Assembly: GCA_963573315.1 (NCBI GenBank)
Contig: OY752153.1
Location: 1 to 64,000, forward strand
DNA length: 64,000 nucleotides
Direction: 5' to 3'
From: Entomortierella parvispora
Taxonomy: Eukaryota; Mortierellomycota; Mortierellomycetes; Mortierellales; Mortierellaceae
The notes under the pieces were generated by a model. The model was not told where the DNA came from and did not search any database. It saw only the letters and a program-made list of their open reading frames with translations. How positions within the stretch are numbered: the stretch's first letter is position 1; every line of letters starts with the position of its first letter. Positions 47,401-59,544 of this stretch are shown piece by piece. Position numbers and translations under genes: made by a program.

Positions 47401-50054
47401 TGGCCGGGAACTCCTTGAATACGGCCGCGATGTAAAGTCCTGTCGCCAGGAGACCCTCGCGCAAGAGATCGGAATGGACTTTGGCCATGGTGCGTGCGAC
47501 AGTGAGGATATGCTTGACCAATATTCCGCGATCGTCTTTGCTGAGCGACGGGAACGACACCTTTACGCTATGAGAGAGGCACGACTCGAGTCGTCCCGGT
47601 CTCATCGCGACAAGAGGAAAATTGCCACCGACAATGTCGCCAATAATGTTGGTGGTATTTCTCTTTCGAGGCTTTACATCCTTCTTTTGCTCGGCAAGTT
47701 CTTGCCCCTTCATCTCCTCGTCTCGAACCCTTCTTTTGGATGGGCCAAGGGTAGTCGCAGCTCTTGGTCGTTTTTTAGATCCCTTTTCCGCGTCCTTCGC
47801 TTTCATCTCATCGGCCTTTGCTTTCTTCTCCTGGGCAGCCTTCGTCTTTTTCTCTTCGGCCTTCGCTTTCTTCGTCTCGGCAGCCTTCGTCCTTTTGTCT
47901 TGAGCGGCCGTAGTCTTTTTGTCTTGAGGAGCATCGGTCTTTTTGACTTGAGGGACCTTGGACTTCTTGTCTTGAAGGGCAGACTCGGTGGCAAAGACTC
48001 CCTCATCGTCTGGGAAACTGTTGTCTTCACCATCCTCTTCACCATCATCTTCTCCATCATCTTGAACCTGAGCATTGAGAACAGGTCGACCGACGGCCAA
48101 GTTCTTGCAGCCGATGGACCCAGTGTTCTTGTTCGGGTTTGTGTAAACTGAACAGAATGCCTTGGGACCGTATTCATGGCCAGAGGTGTACCGGCAATAA
48201 CTGTTTTTTTTTCATAACAATAAAAAAGACATAAAGAAGAGGGAATGAAAGAGTAATAGGTTAAACTCCAGTCGTACAATTCAGTATGCAAATATCGAAC
48301 TGCAGAATCGCCGAACTTACCCTGGACGGCGCCTGTCTTTCGGCTTTACTTCAGAGCTGAGATCACTGCTTGTGACGGCTGGACCAGCTGTTGACAGTTC
48401 AGCTGTTGAGCCAGTCTCAGGCACTGGCGGACAAAGTGCCAACACGCTAACGATATTGTCCGTTACCGCATCGACCTGAGGGGCAATCAAAGCGGCAGAC
48501 GAGGAGCTGGGCACGTTCATGGCCGACCTGTCATTTGATTGGGGCTTGCACGACTGACGATACCTTCGGTGGCAGCAAAGTGGCAAACACAAAGTCATGA
48601 TGAATATATTGAGAATACAACAAGACGATAACACTTTCCGTTAAACTTGATCCTTACCTGTCTGTCAACACACCCAAGCGAAAAACGATCCTACGGATCG
48701 AGTCGTCGAGAACATCGTTGCCCTGCGGGTCTTGTTCAATAAACGTCTCTTGCAATTTCACAAAGCTCTCCATGGACTGCTGGACATTGTCGATATAGTC
48801 CTTTTTCTTTGAGCAGAATTTTCCGACATAGGCTTCAACGGTCTGATTACTGTCTATGGGATCCGAATTCTCTCGGATGGTCTTCATTGCATGGATTGCA
48901 GTCTTGAACGACGTTCGGCCGATGCTTGCATCATAGTCATTAAGACTAACTACTGCGGCTGCGACCCACTGTTCTTTCGATTCGAGTCCACAAAAGGCTC
49001 GAATTTCCTCGATTGGGTAGGAGTAGAACCGAGTGCCTCTAGGTTGAAATCGAACGAGTTCCTTGATACCCATGAACATGAGATCGCTGTCAGTCGAGAC
49101 AACCGTGAGGTTCGGGTCCTTGAGGGCCAATTTTCCAGCGCAAATGTCGAACTGGCCATCGCACACGTGCGAACGCCACCCATGAGAATCACAGAGTTCA
49201 CGGGCGACATTTTTGGTTGTTCGGGGGTCAACACCACGACACTTGAGCCAGTGTGGAAACACGACGCGTCCGAGATGCTTCTTGAATCGAGAAAGCTGAT
49301 TGTTTGACAGATTTGCCTTTGACTCCATCTGTGAAAGCCGTTTTTCCGTTACAGCGAGCAGGTCAGACATTTTGACAGAGGCTGGTCGGCTGGCTTTCAG
49401 CCTACGCTCGTGGGCAAAGGCTTTCTGGGCTGTAGGTCTACCGTCATAGTGGATAAAGGCGGACGACTTGCTGTAGTTGTTGTCAAACATTTTGTTCAAG
49501 CTTTTGGCAAGAACGGGCCATATCTCTTCACGCGCTTTGTTGAGTTCGTGGCATGGATTTGTGGGGGTGTTTGAGAGTGGCTGCGATGCTGGTGGGAAGG
49601 TGGCCGACAGAGAAGAGGCTGGTCCAAAATAGGACCGGGGCTGAGCAAGCAGCTGTCGTGGGACTACCGGGTTGGCTGTGGAGGGGTTGTTGTTTGATGT
49701 TGAAGCTGGGTTAGAGATGTGAAGAGCGGCAACGCCTTGGGGTAGGCTGGAAAGGTGAAGAGTGGACATGCCATGGGAGGATGAACCAACGAGCTGTTCA
49801 AGAGATGGAAAGCGCCACAGTTGTCCTTCCTCATCCCATTCTCCCAGGGGCAGCGGGGAAGCCGGGGCATTTGCTGTGGTAACTTCTTTCGCCTGCTTTT
49901 TGAGTTCTTTGAGGAGTAGACGGCCTTCTGTTGTCTTGAGTCGCATATACGAGACTGCAGAACCATCGATATGACATCCGTCTAGAGACTTGGTATCAAC
50001 GACTTTGATCGCCTTGCAGTCTTTCAAAGGCACAAACGCGTTGGCGACACCCAT
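44485..50054 (-). CDS. XPG/FEN1-like nuclease fused to a Fanzor (eukaryotic TnpB) RNA-guided-nuclease-like protein
   Basis: Exons 50054-48658, 48563-48321, 48200-47057, 46965-44866 and 44793-44485 give 1730 residues with all phases matching; the last intron is GC-AG. Residues 1-465 resemble XPG/FEN1 5'-nucleases: an MGV start, D30 in HIDGS, D204 in HYDGRP, D322/D324 in STDSDLMF, and an NDYDASIG helix-turn region. Then come a Ser-rich linker, a C549/H555/C563/C578 possible zinc site, and acidic and Lys/Ala-rich stretches with basic nuclear-targeting motifs (KKRPR, SKRRVR). The C-terminal half is Fanzor-like: RuvC-I LCLDPGVACTATG (Asp about 1316), RuvC-II-region FIIGVGDGDY (about 1605), the alternative Glu in PEFRSS (about 1654), a zinc ribbon C1661/C1664/C1677/C1680, and RuvC-III RDRDHNSATNL (Asp 1687). 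Fanzors are RNA-guided DNA endonucleases. If the first exon were a separate gene, its stop would be the TAA at 48656. Confidence 0.72.
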
Positions 50055-52467
50055 GCTGCAGAGGACAAAGATTACAATACTGTTAGTATCTGCCCGAACT
50101 GTTTTGTAACACAAGAAGGCATGTCTACCTACCTGAAAAAGCACAAAGCTTGGACGAGACTATCAACTGCGTCGCCTTGAGCTCTATCAAGGCTGCCATG
50201 GAGAAGTGCATAAGAGAGGAAAAGGTAAGAGCGACGGCGGAGACAATGCCTATGCAATGCAGAGCAAGAGATACATACTGTACGACTGTGCGCGCACTGA
50301 AGCTGCGACTACGGATAGGTGCTCGAGAGGAATTAAGATATAGCAAAATAGTGGAAACAGACTGACGAGAAGGTGGGGGTGGCAATGGCGGATGGGGTGG
50401 TGGAAGAGAAAGGAATGATTGACTGCAAATGAGAGGAACACGAAACAAAAGGACGAAACGCGACTCCATTGCGTACTAGTCACGTGCAACGCGAAGTGAT
50501 TGAAATACCCTTAAGCACAACCAATCCCTCTGAATGGCGACATTGCGCACAAGATGAAAAGTGAAATGAGAAACGTGGTCTTGAAGACATGAAGGGCGGC
50601 GGTCAAACTACGCAGTCTTTTTTGATCAAAGGGGCAAGTTTGTTTCTTTAAAGCGGATTTTCCGCATGTATGTTGGGACTAGATGACTTGCACCATAGTG
50701 GAAACCTTATTTATAGACCAGCCCCTCCAAAGGATTTGAGGCGAGGCGGCTTGGCCTTGGGACAGAAAGTAGTCACTGAGGAAGTGGCAGGAAGACGCGC
50801 ACCTGGGGGAGGGCGCGTCTGGGGACGAGTGGGGGAAGCCATTAGAGGCGACCTCAGCGAGGAAGGCAGGGAATAGAATAGCAATGTAATGGAACACCCA
50901 CGATATGGGGGAGCTTGACATGCGAAAGGGAAGGAAAGGTGAGTTGTGAAGATGGAAGATAACTGATTTATTGCGAGAAGCAAGATTCATTCTCTTTTAT
51001 AGGCGCGAAGACTGAACGCCATTCTTGAAGAACTAAAACTACTGAAGATATGATAGGGAGCTGAATCCAATATAAGTTGTCTTAACAACCATGGAGTTCT
51101 TAGAAACGAACCTAGGGACCGGGACCTAGGAGCGGGGGCACCGAAGGCAAGGGCGCAAGGAGCATGGGCACCGAGGAGCGAGCGCCGAAGGTAGCTTGGT
51201 GTCGAATCATCACGTGAGGCATGGAATGTGGTGAATCTGAGGTTTGTCGGGTGAGAGGGGGCTTGTTCGTTTGATCATCACCGGGGAAAGGCCCACTGGT
51301 TTCGTGTATCCCATATCGTCCATGACCAGATCCCATTGGGGTGCTCCAAAAGGATAGGTTGAAAAGACCCTTGTCGCCAACGCTCGAAGGCCTACGCTTG
51401 TCGGTTTGCTCTCCCATAGCAGAATAAACGTAATCTCTTGAATCTCGGTGGACTTTCCTATGTTCTCCTAAAGCTCTCTCACTCTGCTTGGATGGACCCA
51501 GTTGCCATGAACCAGAGGCAGCGACGACGACGAAGCAGAAGAGTTGTATGTGGCAAAGACAACTTTCCTCAGTCTCGCGTCCGTCCTATCCATATCTGGG
51601 CCACGGTGGCTTAGATGGACCAAATCCACGACAGGAATATCGTATGAACGGGTGGCTTAGCTGCCAGGCACGTGGCGAACGCGTTACACATGTGACATGG
51701 CGACGTCAATTTCGTGTTCCATTTCAATGCCCCTCCAGCCTTCATCCAGATTGCGTTTGTTCACCATCACAGCAGCCGGCTTGTGACCAAACACTGATCA
51801 GGTACGGAAGTATTTTCTCCAAATTGTAGTAATGGTTGGATTGGGGTGAAGCAATCTTGGCAAACAATGTGGTTGACTGGGCCCTCATTTGTCTTGGCCT
51901 GGCGTTTGAGGAGGTCCCTGTGAATGGACATGCACATACGCGATAGTGGAAAACGCGGTGTGTGAAGCCGGTCCACCCCAGTGTTTCGAAAATGCATTGT
52001 TGTCCATTTTCGTGCGCCTGATTCTCTCTGACCTTAACGGCAAGCAGAGGAATCGGGTATGGGACCAGGAATCAAGTAGTGTTTCTTCTTGTGTAAAAGA
52101 GCGTTCCATTCTCTTTCCACTTGCCATGTGATTGCTCCGCATCTCCTGATTGGACAAAGTCCCCCATTTGTTCTGGTCAAATGATTGGGGTGAACTTCGT
52201 GAGTGACTATGCACATTTTCGGCGTTAATGAGAATGTGTTAAGCTGAGGTCCACTGACCGGTGCCTTTGACAAGGATGTAGCTGTCTGTGTCCTTTCAAA
52301 TGACAAGAGAGGAATGACGGTGACGGTTGGTGGGAGCCGGTAGTGCTACTTCCGGCGTAAGCAGAGCGAGTCTTCTCTTGATTAAATACCCCAGTCCTAT
52401 GTCATGCTGCTCTGTGTTATCATCTTGCCCTTGCCCTTTTTTAATACGCCATTTTTCCCCCTAGACA
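50055..52467. other. Large intergenic region with imperfect direct repeats
   Basis: About 2.4 kb with no recognised gene. An acceptor-like CTCTGCAG immediately precedes the fusion gene's ATG, so its transcript may carry a 5'-leader intron upstream. Segments at about 51879-51985 and 52163-52265 share landmarks (CCATTTG or TCATTTG, TGCACAT, GGTCCAC) in the same order, suggesting an old duplication with a period of about 284 bases. The leader before 52468 is T-rich, with a weak TTAAATA at about 52382. Confidence 0.4.
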
Positions 52468-55386
52468 ATGGAGCCAAGCATGATCGTCGACTTCAAGCAC
52501 TATTGCAACATCACCGTTGATGAAGAGATCTCCGTCACTGGTTTCATGAAGCACTTCAGCTTTCTGAATAGCAAGAAAAAGATCGTCGGTCTGTGGACAG
52601 GAAAGGTTCTACCGTACCTCCTTACGCACGAGAGTTCAAACAAACGTAATACTGGGGCCCATCTGAAGAAGATTGGACGTGCCGACTTGGAAATTATCAT
52701 TGAGGGCGAACTGCAGACTGTATGTCCATTCTTTTATATATGATATGTATCTGGCGAGTATTAACCAATATCTTCATTATTGCCATGGAATAGCGTCGCC
52801 ACATCAGATCCATGCTACCAGATGTTTCAAAACAGCAGCAAGCTATAGGCAACTTAAACACAAAGCTCACAGAGCGCTTCGTGGGTATGTTGACTCTGCA
52901 GCTATTTTTATTGGTCATGAACAGTAGTTGGTTGCCGCTATTTTCTGATGCAAATGACACCACTCTTTCTTTCTAGCGTCCACGATTCGGTACGAAAATG
53001 AAAAGAGAATCCAGGGCGAACAAGCGGGCATCGATGATGACGAAGAAAGTGTTAGCTATGCTCGCAGTTCGAGTCCGTCTGTGCGAGCCGCGACTTATAG
53101 GAAGAGTACTGCATCAGTTAGCCCCAAGAAGGTTGTCTCCAGGCCGTACCGAACTGCAATGTCTACTCCGCCGCCTGCTCCTCTTGGGTCTTCTTCTAGC
53201 TCAGGTGCTTTTTCAGCTACTGCTCTCCGGAAAGGTGCTCCATGGATCTCTGCTGGTACGTTCTTACCCAGAACTATGAAAATGCACTGTCGTTTCAGAG
53301 CACACCAACCTCCAATTTTGTCATTGCACGCACACTTGTTGCTCTGCGACATTCCCTGCTACTATCATTTACACTGTTAGTTCAATCCGGATTGCTGACT
53401 CAATTCCGCTGCACCGTTATTATAGGCCACCAAACGGAGTATGATTTATCTCTCCCTGTTGACCGTTTTCCTGGTAATAACTGCTCCTGCGCAAGCGAAA
53501 AAAACGCAACCTCCAACCGTCATTGACCATGATATACCTGATCACAATCAAGCATCTGAGGATAGTGATAACGACGACGATGACGAGATTGGAGAAAATG
53601 TTCTTCCCCACGACTTTCATGGTCTCTTCCAAGCCCTTTACGCCGCTGTAAGTGTCATATGCTGGAGTAATTTGTGTGTTGTATCATGAAAATGGCAAAA
53701 TGGAAGAGTTCGTTTTTACCAACGAATATGATATTTTTCCTTGTAGGCGAATAATCAATCACTGAGGATCCCGAAGGTTCCGCCCATGGAAAGCACACTG
53801 AAGACAACTCTTTTTCAGTATGTCAAGAGCCAACTCACAACTTATCAGGACCTACCGAGAATCCAGCAAAAAGATTTATAGTAAGACTTTATTGGATCTG
53901 CAGTAGGTGACCTTGTGGTGATCGAATTGTTAATATTGCGATATTTTCTTCCCTACGCCTCCTAGCGTCGCCGCGTCTTCTATCGCTTATCTCCACTGTG
54001 TCAATGCTAAGACCATCTTCAAACACCACGATCTTCCAACCCTCCTCGAAAATACAAGGGAGCCTACGATGGCAGCCCCATCACTTGCTCTGTCAGATGT
54101 TTTGACGTCTCTGAAAGGTCAAGCCCAAAATGACCAAGGCATCTTTGAAGTCGAACAACTTGTGGATCTTATCGATGTTGTGAAGGGTTCCTTGGCGAAG
54201 CGGCGTCAGACTCAGAGGATTGACGTAAACATCAAGTTGGCAATCGATATCCTGCAGATTGTGTAAGTTACTGCAAAGAACAACAGAGGGCGTGTTCACA
54301 TGTGGAATTTGAGAATGCTGTGACTAATCACCTAAGAAAACAAAAATGGACACGATAGCGCGCCTCTTTGTGTTGCTGACCCAATCCAGCGCCCTGTGGA
54401 TACGGAGCAGAAATCACAAGCTGTGTGGGAGCGAATTTTCAACATCCTCTTTGTGAAAACAGCTGTCACCACCGTCATGTAAGTTAAAGCACCTAATACC
54501 CACTGAGTGTCCTGCTTCCTATCTAGCCACCAACACTGTGTTATTGTTCCTTTTTTTAGTGGAGAAACTGGACTAGAGGGCTCCAGCAAGATACGGTCCC
54601 AGAATGAGGCCGACTACTCAGGCGAACTACACATGGGAGAGAAGAGGAGGGAGTCGCCAAGAAAAGTCGACTGCAAGTTTGTTGTATCCATCGAACGCAT
54701 GAAGCAATGGGAGTTTGTCACCATGTCCAACAGTGAAATGAAGGCCCTGCGCTCTAGTGCGGACGAAGTGGAAGTAATGGTGCGAAAAAATATCCGTCAT
54801 AACCACCTGATCATCAACAAGATTGGCGTGCCCAAGATATATTTCCTGAACATGCACGGTAAGAAATCTGCTTCTTGGGCTTGCTAGTATTTTGAGATTA
54901 GGAGACTGAGCTGACAAAGTGTTGAAACCCCTCAATATAGCGTACTCCGCAAGCTTGATGTCTTTACGTGAGCACGATGGTGCTTTTGTCTGCGGCAAGG
55001 TTTTGGACCGAGACCTGCTCATCCCTACGAACGCCCTGGAGTTGGAATGTTTCCTTGAAGGCGAAACCCTGGCTGCCTTGTTGTCTTTGCGGGTATGTGA
55101 AATGTTGTTTCTACGGTTTTGTTGCAGCATCCTGGCCCACAGGTCAACTGAATCCACTCCTATATTTTCCAACACACAGTCAGCTTTTCTTAAGGTTGGA
55201 CGTGGATTGGCTCTTCAACGAGTGAACTCTGGCTCGAAAGACGTAACGCCCCTGTCTATGTCCCCGGACACTCGAACATTTTATACACCGAAAAAGGACA
55301 AATCCATGCCTTCGCCCAAAAAATCGCCACCACCGTTGTCGAGAAAACGTCCGATGGAATCTTCCTCTTCAACCTCCAGACGATGA
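52468..55386 (+). CDS. Ten-exon gene of unknown function, possible PD-(D/E)XK-like C-terminal half
   Basis: Model: 52468-52719, 52794-52884, 52977-53255, 53496-53647, 53747-53880, 53966-54262, 54359-54478, 54560-54858, 54941-55092 and 55180-55386, 660 residues. All junctions keep phase. The exon 3/4 junction is the weakest, because a good acceptor at about 53425 leads into the wrong frame. I do not recognise the family. It has a basic, conserved-looking N-terminus (ITVDEEISVTGFMKHF, WTGKVLPYLL), a Ser-rich linker with an acidic patch, a helical middle, and at about 442-590 the order VIGET, RKVDCKF, KQWEF, then a LREHDGAFVCGKVL strand pair and LIPTNALELECFLEG. That order recalls PD-(D/E)XK-type domains, but the usual lysine after the last acid is not evident. 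The tail is basic and Ser/Pro-rich. Confidence 0.62.
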
Positions 55387-56922
55387 TACCCGAGATGCAC
55401 TGCGAAAGTCAAACATCGTTTCATTGCGGATCTCCGCCCTTCCCACTGTACTGTACATACAAATGATCTTTTTCATATTCTCTCTCAACCTCACTTTCGA
55501 TCCCCTTCTGTTTTCCCTATCTTTTCATGTGGTGCGGCGGATGCGCTCTCTCATGTTGATGTTGTAAATGCTTTACAGATAAAATATCATTTATTAATAC
55601 ATTGCGTGTGGTTGTGTTGTATGTAATGTGCTTGGTCTCACTGCAAAGGGATTGCTGGCGGCAGATGAATTTTTTCCCGAAGACGGATCTAGGGCTCAAC
55701 AAGTGTGAAAGGTAGGAAAGAGACTGTATTGCGCCGCGTCGGTCTGCTATTCGCAATAAAACTGTGTCATTCCCTTTGTTTCTTGTCCCTGCCTTGCCGG
55801 GTACTGGCGCTTCACGTGATGTTGGTATTTCACGCGTTTGGTGGCGATGGACGCGTTCATCCCATCACGTTACGGACACTTCACATATGATCACTCCGCT
55901 TACCGCACCCCGTTCATTTTCTGAGCCCGACACACGCGTGCACAAACAGGTTCCCGGTTCATGATTGGGTACTCTTTATGTATTTATGTGATACTAAGCA
56001 GGATTGCTGCAATGAGGCTCACAATTCCAGATCCAGAGGACATCTTCAAGTCCAGTTTTAGGGGCTTTATGTACGGACCAAAGAGCGCTAGCACAATTAA
56101 CTGGTAAATGTTATTCTAGTTCGCCCAGAGGCGGTCAAAAATCAAGGGTCAATCACTCATACATGCGAGATGTTGATCGACTTTGAGCAGCAATGTTGAC
56201 TAGTAAAAGCTAACGCCTGCACGCGGAACCAAGCTTGTCGAGAGTTTATCGCCAAGGAGCATTGATCTTGGTCATAAAACCAAAAATACTCTATGTTTCC
56301 TATAGTCGTCATGAAAAAACGCCCGATTCCAAGATCCAATTGCATGCTCGATCTTACGTCAAGTGCCAAGTATCCAACCTTTACGGTGAACCTAAAAAAT
56401 CCAGATTTCTGACCAGGGAGAAGGGATTCCCTCAATGAACGATGCAGGACCCTTTCCGGCCACGTTGGAAATAGCTCTTTCTCTCTGTCTAGTCTTTTCC
56501 CATCCTTTGCTGTTCATGCCATAATTTTTTTCGGATTCCCCTTGATTTTTTTTTGTCCCTTGATGGCGTCCCTTCACGGTGTCACTTGATGCGGTTTTTT
56601 CGGTTTTATCCATCGGTGTTGTGTCTTGTGTCCTGACGTTGTCCCGTTCTTTTGCTTTGGAGCCATCCTTTTCTCTCGCGCTTTATCCCAGTGTACAGCC
56701 AAAAGTGCGTTTTTGTACAATCCACCTCCAAAATAGTTCAATATTTGTGTCCTATCTTGAATTGCCCTTTTTTTGGTTTTCGATTTTGTTGCATTCAGCA
56801 ATTTTACTTTGATTCTACGTTGTCGTTTAAATGTCAAACATAGCTCAAATAGTGGCCAGCATTCGTTGATATTAACGACATGTTTCATTTTCTTCCTATT
56901 GGTTTTACAGTAGACTTCAAAT
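55387..56922. other. Intergenic, nothing recognised
   Basis: About 1.5 kb with only short frames. A TACTGTAC palindrome-like motif occurs near 55448. The last 40 bases before 56923 include a TTTTACAG acceptor-like site, so the next gene may have a leader intron. Confidence 0.4.
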
Positions 56923-57252
56923 ATGATTCCACGCATCTGCACCATTGTAACTGCCATTGCTGCCATGTTTGCATGCCTCACCATGTCTGTGCATGCGACG
57001 GGCATCTGCGTTGAAGGCGGGATTTCACGACGCCCAAGGGTCTGCATCTCCGCTATCCCATCCTGCGCTTGCGATAATCGGCAGTACAACTGTAATCTTC
57101 GTGGCAGAAAGTGCGGCAACTGTGATGGCTATTTCAATCCAAACTTTGTGGATTGGTGTTCCAAGAACGGTGGTTCAGTACTCCGGGATGCCAACGCTGG
57201 CAAATGTGATAACTGGCGCCGCGGCGATGTGGAAGCAAATTGTGAAATGTAG
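56923..57252 (+). CDS. Small secreted cysteine-rich protein
   Basis: 109 residues, intronless in its coding part. The first ~25 residues (IVTAIAAMFACLTMSVHA) form a clear signal peptide, predicted to be cleaved after HA. The mature protein of about 84 residues has ten cysteines (ICVE, RVCIS, PSCACD, YNCNL, RKCGNC, DWCSK, KCDN, NCEM), so up to five disulfides. The spacing matches no family I can name. Such proteins serve as effectors, antimicrobial proteins or wall proteins in fungi; which applies here is unknown. The start is the first ATG and directly precedes the signal peptide. Confidence 0.8.
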   Translation: MIPRICTIVTAIAAMFACLTMSVHATGICVEGGISRRPRVCISAIPSCACDNRQYNCNLRGRKCGNCDGYFNPNFVDWCSKNGGSVLRDANAGKCDNWRRGDVEANCEM

Positions 57253-58301
57253 TATTCCCCTCACCCCACCCAAACCATCACTGCTACCACCTTTCAACGC
57301 TCTGTTTTCACTAGTTATCGCGTTGCTTCGTATTGTATCCGAGTACCTATGCAGATCCAACTCCGAGTACCTATGCAGATCCAACTTTTTTGATCACAGC
57401 AATTTTGAAGATTAAAAAAAAAAAAAAAAAAAAAAAAATGTGAACTTTTTCTGTGCCAGAGCCATGCAAACTTGGTGGCGTAGAGCTTTTTTTGGACTTT
57501 ACAGTCCGACTACTTCTCAGATAGGATGCCATTGCCCACTCGGTGAAGAATGCCATTCCGATAAAATTCTAAAACTGGAAATTCAACGACAGGGACAACT
57601 TTTGGGCAAATCGAGTAGAGACTATATCCAAACCACGGACGACCACCAATCTCGTTATTGGGAGTGTCCCTGTAGCCAATGGTTTGATCAGGGATATTTC
57701 ATCTTCATGAACAAAACCTAATACTCTTGTCCTGAACGAGCAATTGTCGAAGAGAAAACAAGGAGGGGCTCAGCAAGAGATTCACAAGGCAGTGGACGAC
57801 CGTGTGATGGCTAAGCTATACTCCATTGGAAGTCCTTCAGCAGCAATAGGATCTCACGATCGGTATTATGGATGTGTTCCAACATTTTGCCTTCTTGCTC
57901 CAAGGATTTGTTGATCCAGCCCAGTCAACCCGACCCTCATCGACGGTACCAGAAGATCCACGCGCATCCATTAAACCCTGAAGTCGCTGTGAAGCTGACG
58001 ACAACTGTGGAGTTGCTGTTTTGCTTGGAAGTATGCAGATAGTTGTACTTGTTGGGCGGAAACTAGCGACAGTGATTCACTCGTTAAATCAATCGGATCG
58101 ACCGCCTTCCGAAGAACAGGAAGATGACGATTGTTTAATTGATGACAGCCATGTTTCTCACAGTCGCATCATTGGTTAGTGACATTGCAGCGAGAGCATC
58201 ACGAGTAACGACGATCAGGCACGTAGAGAGAGAGAGAGGGTGAGGAAAAAGAAAGAGGTAAGGTAAGAGAAATGGAGATGACTAGTTTCTCTAGATGTAT
58301 T
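57253..58301. other. Intergenic with 24-bp tandem duplication, A run and a doubtful small frame
   Basis: GAGTACCTATGCAGATCCAA repeats with a 24-base period at 57341-57386. An A run covers about 57414-57438. A frame from the ATG at 57464 to 57721 (85 codons, with GCHCPLGEECH and WECPCSQWF) looks mildly protein-like and could be a gene remnant, but I cannot assign it. The rest is featureless. Confidence 0.4.
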
Positions 58302-59544
58302 CTATTGTTGTTTCGTGCTATCCATTGCTGACTCTGTAGTTTGCTGCTGGTTGTCGTTCAATGGCTCAGTCTCAGCAGCGGCCGCTTCAGCCTCAGCCTT
58401 CGCAGCGGCGGCAGCAGATTTCTTTTCGAGTCCTTCTCTCCGTTTCCTTTCCCTTCTCGCATCCTTGTCTTCCCAGGCACCTTGATCTCCTGTCTTTCCA
58501 TCTGTTTCAGAGCAGGTTTCGCCACCCTGATCATTTTTCAATAGGTGCTCTTTCAGACGAATCTCAAATCGTGCCATCTGGGCTACATTGGAAACGAATT
58601 TGTCGTTGCTCAGTTGAAGTAACACTCGGAGATAGGACAAGGTGACCATTAGCTGGATCTTGTGTGCCGATTCAGAGGCGGACGTGATTGAAGTCGAGTT
58701 CCCGGGTATAATATAAGCGATTGGGGCGTCCAGCTTCAAGGTACTACGGATCGCAAGCATGGTTCGTTTGGCTGATGGCAGGATTCCAGAGTTGCGGTAT
58801 CCAGAGAATAGAGAATGGTTCAAGAAGATCTTGGCGGCAGCGGGTGTGGATGATTCAATGTGTAAAATCTGACCAGAAAATAAAAAGGCAGTAAAGTCAC
58901 GGGAAATTGTCAATATTGTCGCGTCAAACATTGACCATGGTAAGATACAAGCAATGGACTCTTACCATAGGCTCGAACTTGAAATAGACTAGCTGGGCTT
59001 TGGCAATGTCGTCCTGATCATCTCCTTGAATGTGCACAGTCTTCTCGTCGCTCTCCGAGTCGCCCTTCATCAGGACTACGCGATGTGCTTCTGGTCCAAA
59101 GAGAGTCTCGATAATCCATTTCCTTTCAAGAGCCTTTTGGTCTGCCGAAAACGATGGCCACTCGACGGGGTCATGGCTGACATAGAGCCACTGTCCGCCT
59201 TTGGCCCGCTTGGCCGCCTCGACCGCAGCCAACGATGTGTTCTCAGCATATCCCTTGACATCCTGGTCCTCAGTTTCTTCTTTTTCATCCTCAGTCGATT
59301 CTTTTCCGTGTTCGTCCTCATCTCCTTCTTCCATGCCTTCCAGATAGGTGCAGATGCGGCCGGAACAGGACGAGGTGGTGACATAGTCTGGGTGGTTGTT
59401 GATGAGAACGATCAGCGGCAAGAGAGGTTCGTCGACGTAACCCTTGGGAGACTTGTCGGGAGTATCCGAGTTTAGGGCAATAAGGATAGCCTTCTTCCTG
59501 CTATGAAACCCAGCGGCCAGAGCGCGTTGTTGTTGGAGCGACAT
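58302..59544 (-). CDS. TYW3: tRNA wybutosine-synthesizing protein 3 (TYW3)
   Basis: Exons 59544-58966 and 58868-58302 (97-nt intron, phase 0), 381 residues. Residues about 50-65 hold NNHPDYVTTSSCSGRI, the hallmark of TYW3, followed by GGQWLYVSHDPVEWP and, after the intron, ILHIESSTPAAAKIFLNHSLFSGYRNSGI. TYW3 is the AdoMet-dependent methyltransferase that methylates N4 of the wybutosine precursor at position 37 of tRNA-Phe, in the cytosol. It is longer than the usual roughly 250-270 residues because of a Glu/Asp-rich insertion at about 73-95 and a C-terminal charged, Ala-rich and Gln-rich tail from about 310. The catalytic core looks intact. Confidence 0.93.

Noticed and set aside
47285..48151. 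288-codon + strand frame opposite the fusion gene
   Set aside because: It is the antisense shadow of the Lys/Glu-rich region and exon 3 of the minus-strand gene.
48654..50054. XPG-like protein as a stand-alone gene ending at the TAA 48656
   Set aside because: Not excluded, but the stop lies inside a strong GTAAGG donor, and the following exons have no good independent start, so the fused model is preferred.
44228..50403. Possible terminal inverted repeats of a Fanzor element (CACCATCCCCTCCGCCA at about 44229-44245 against TGGCGGATGGGGTGGTG at about 50385-50401)
   Set aside because: About 15 of 17 bases match as inverted copies, but the sequence is low-complexity and the flanks do not extend the match or show a target duplication. 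Element boundaries remain unknown.
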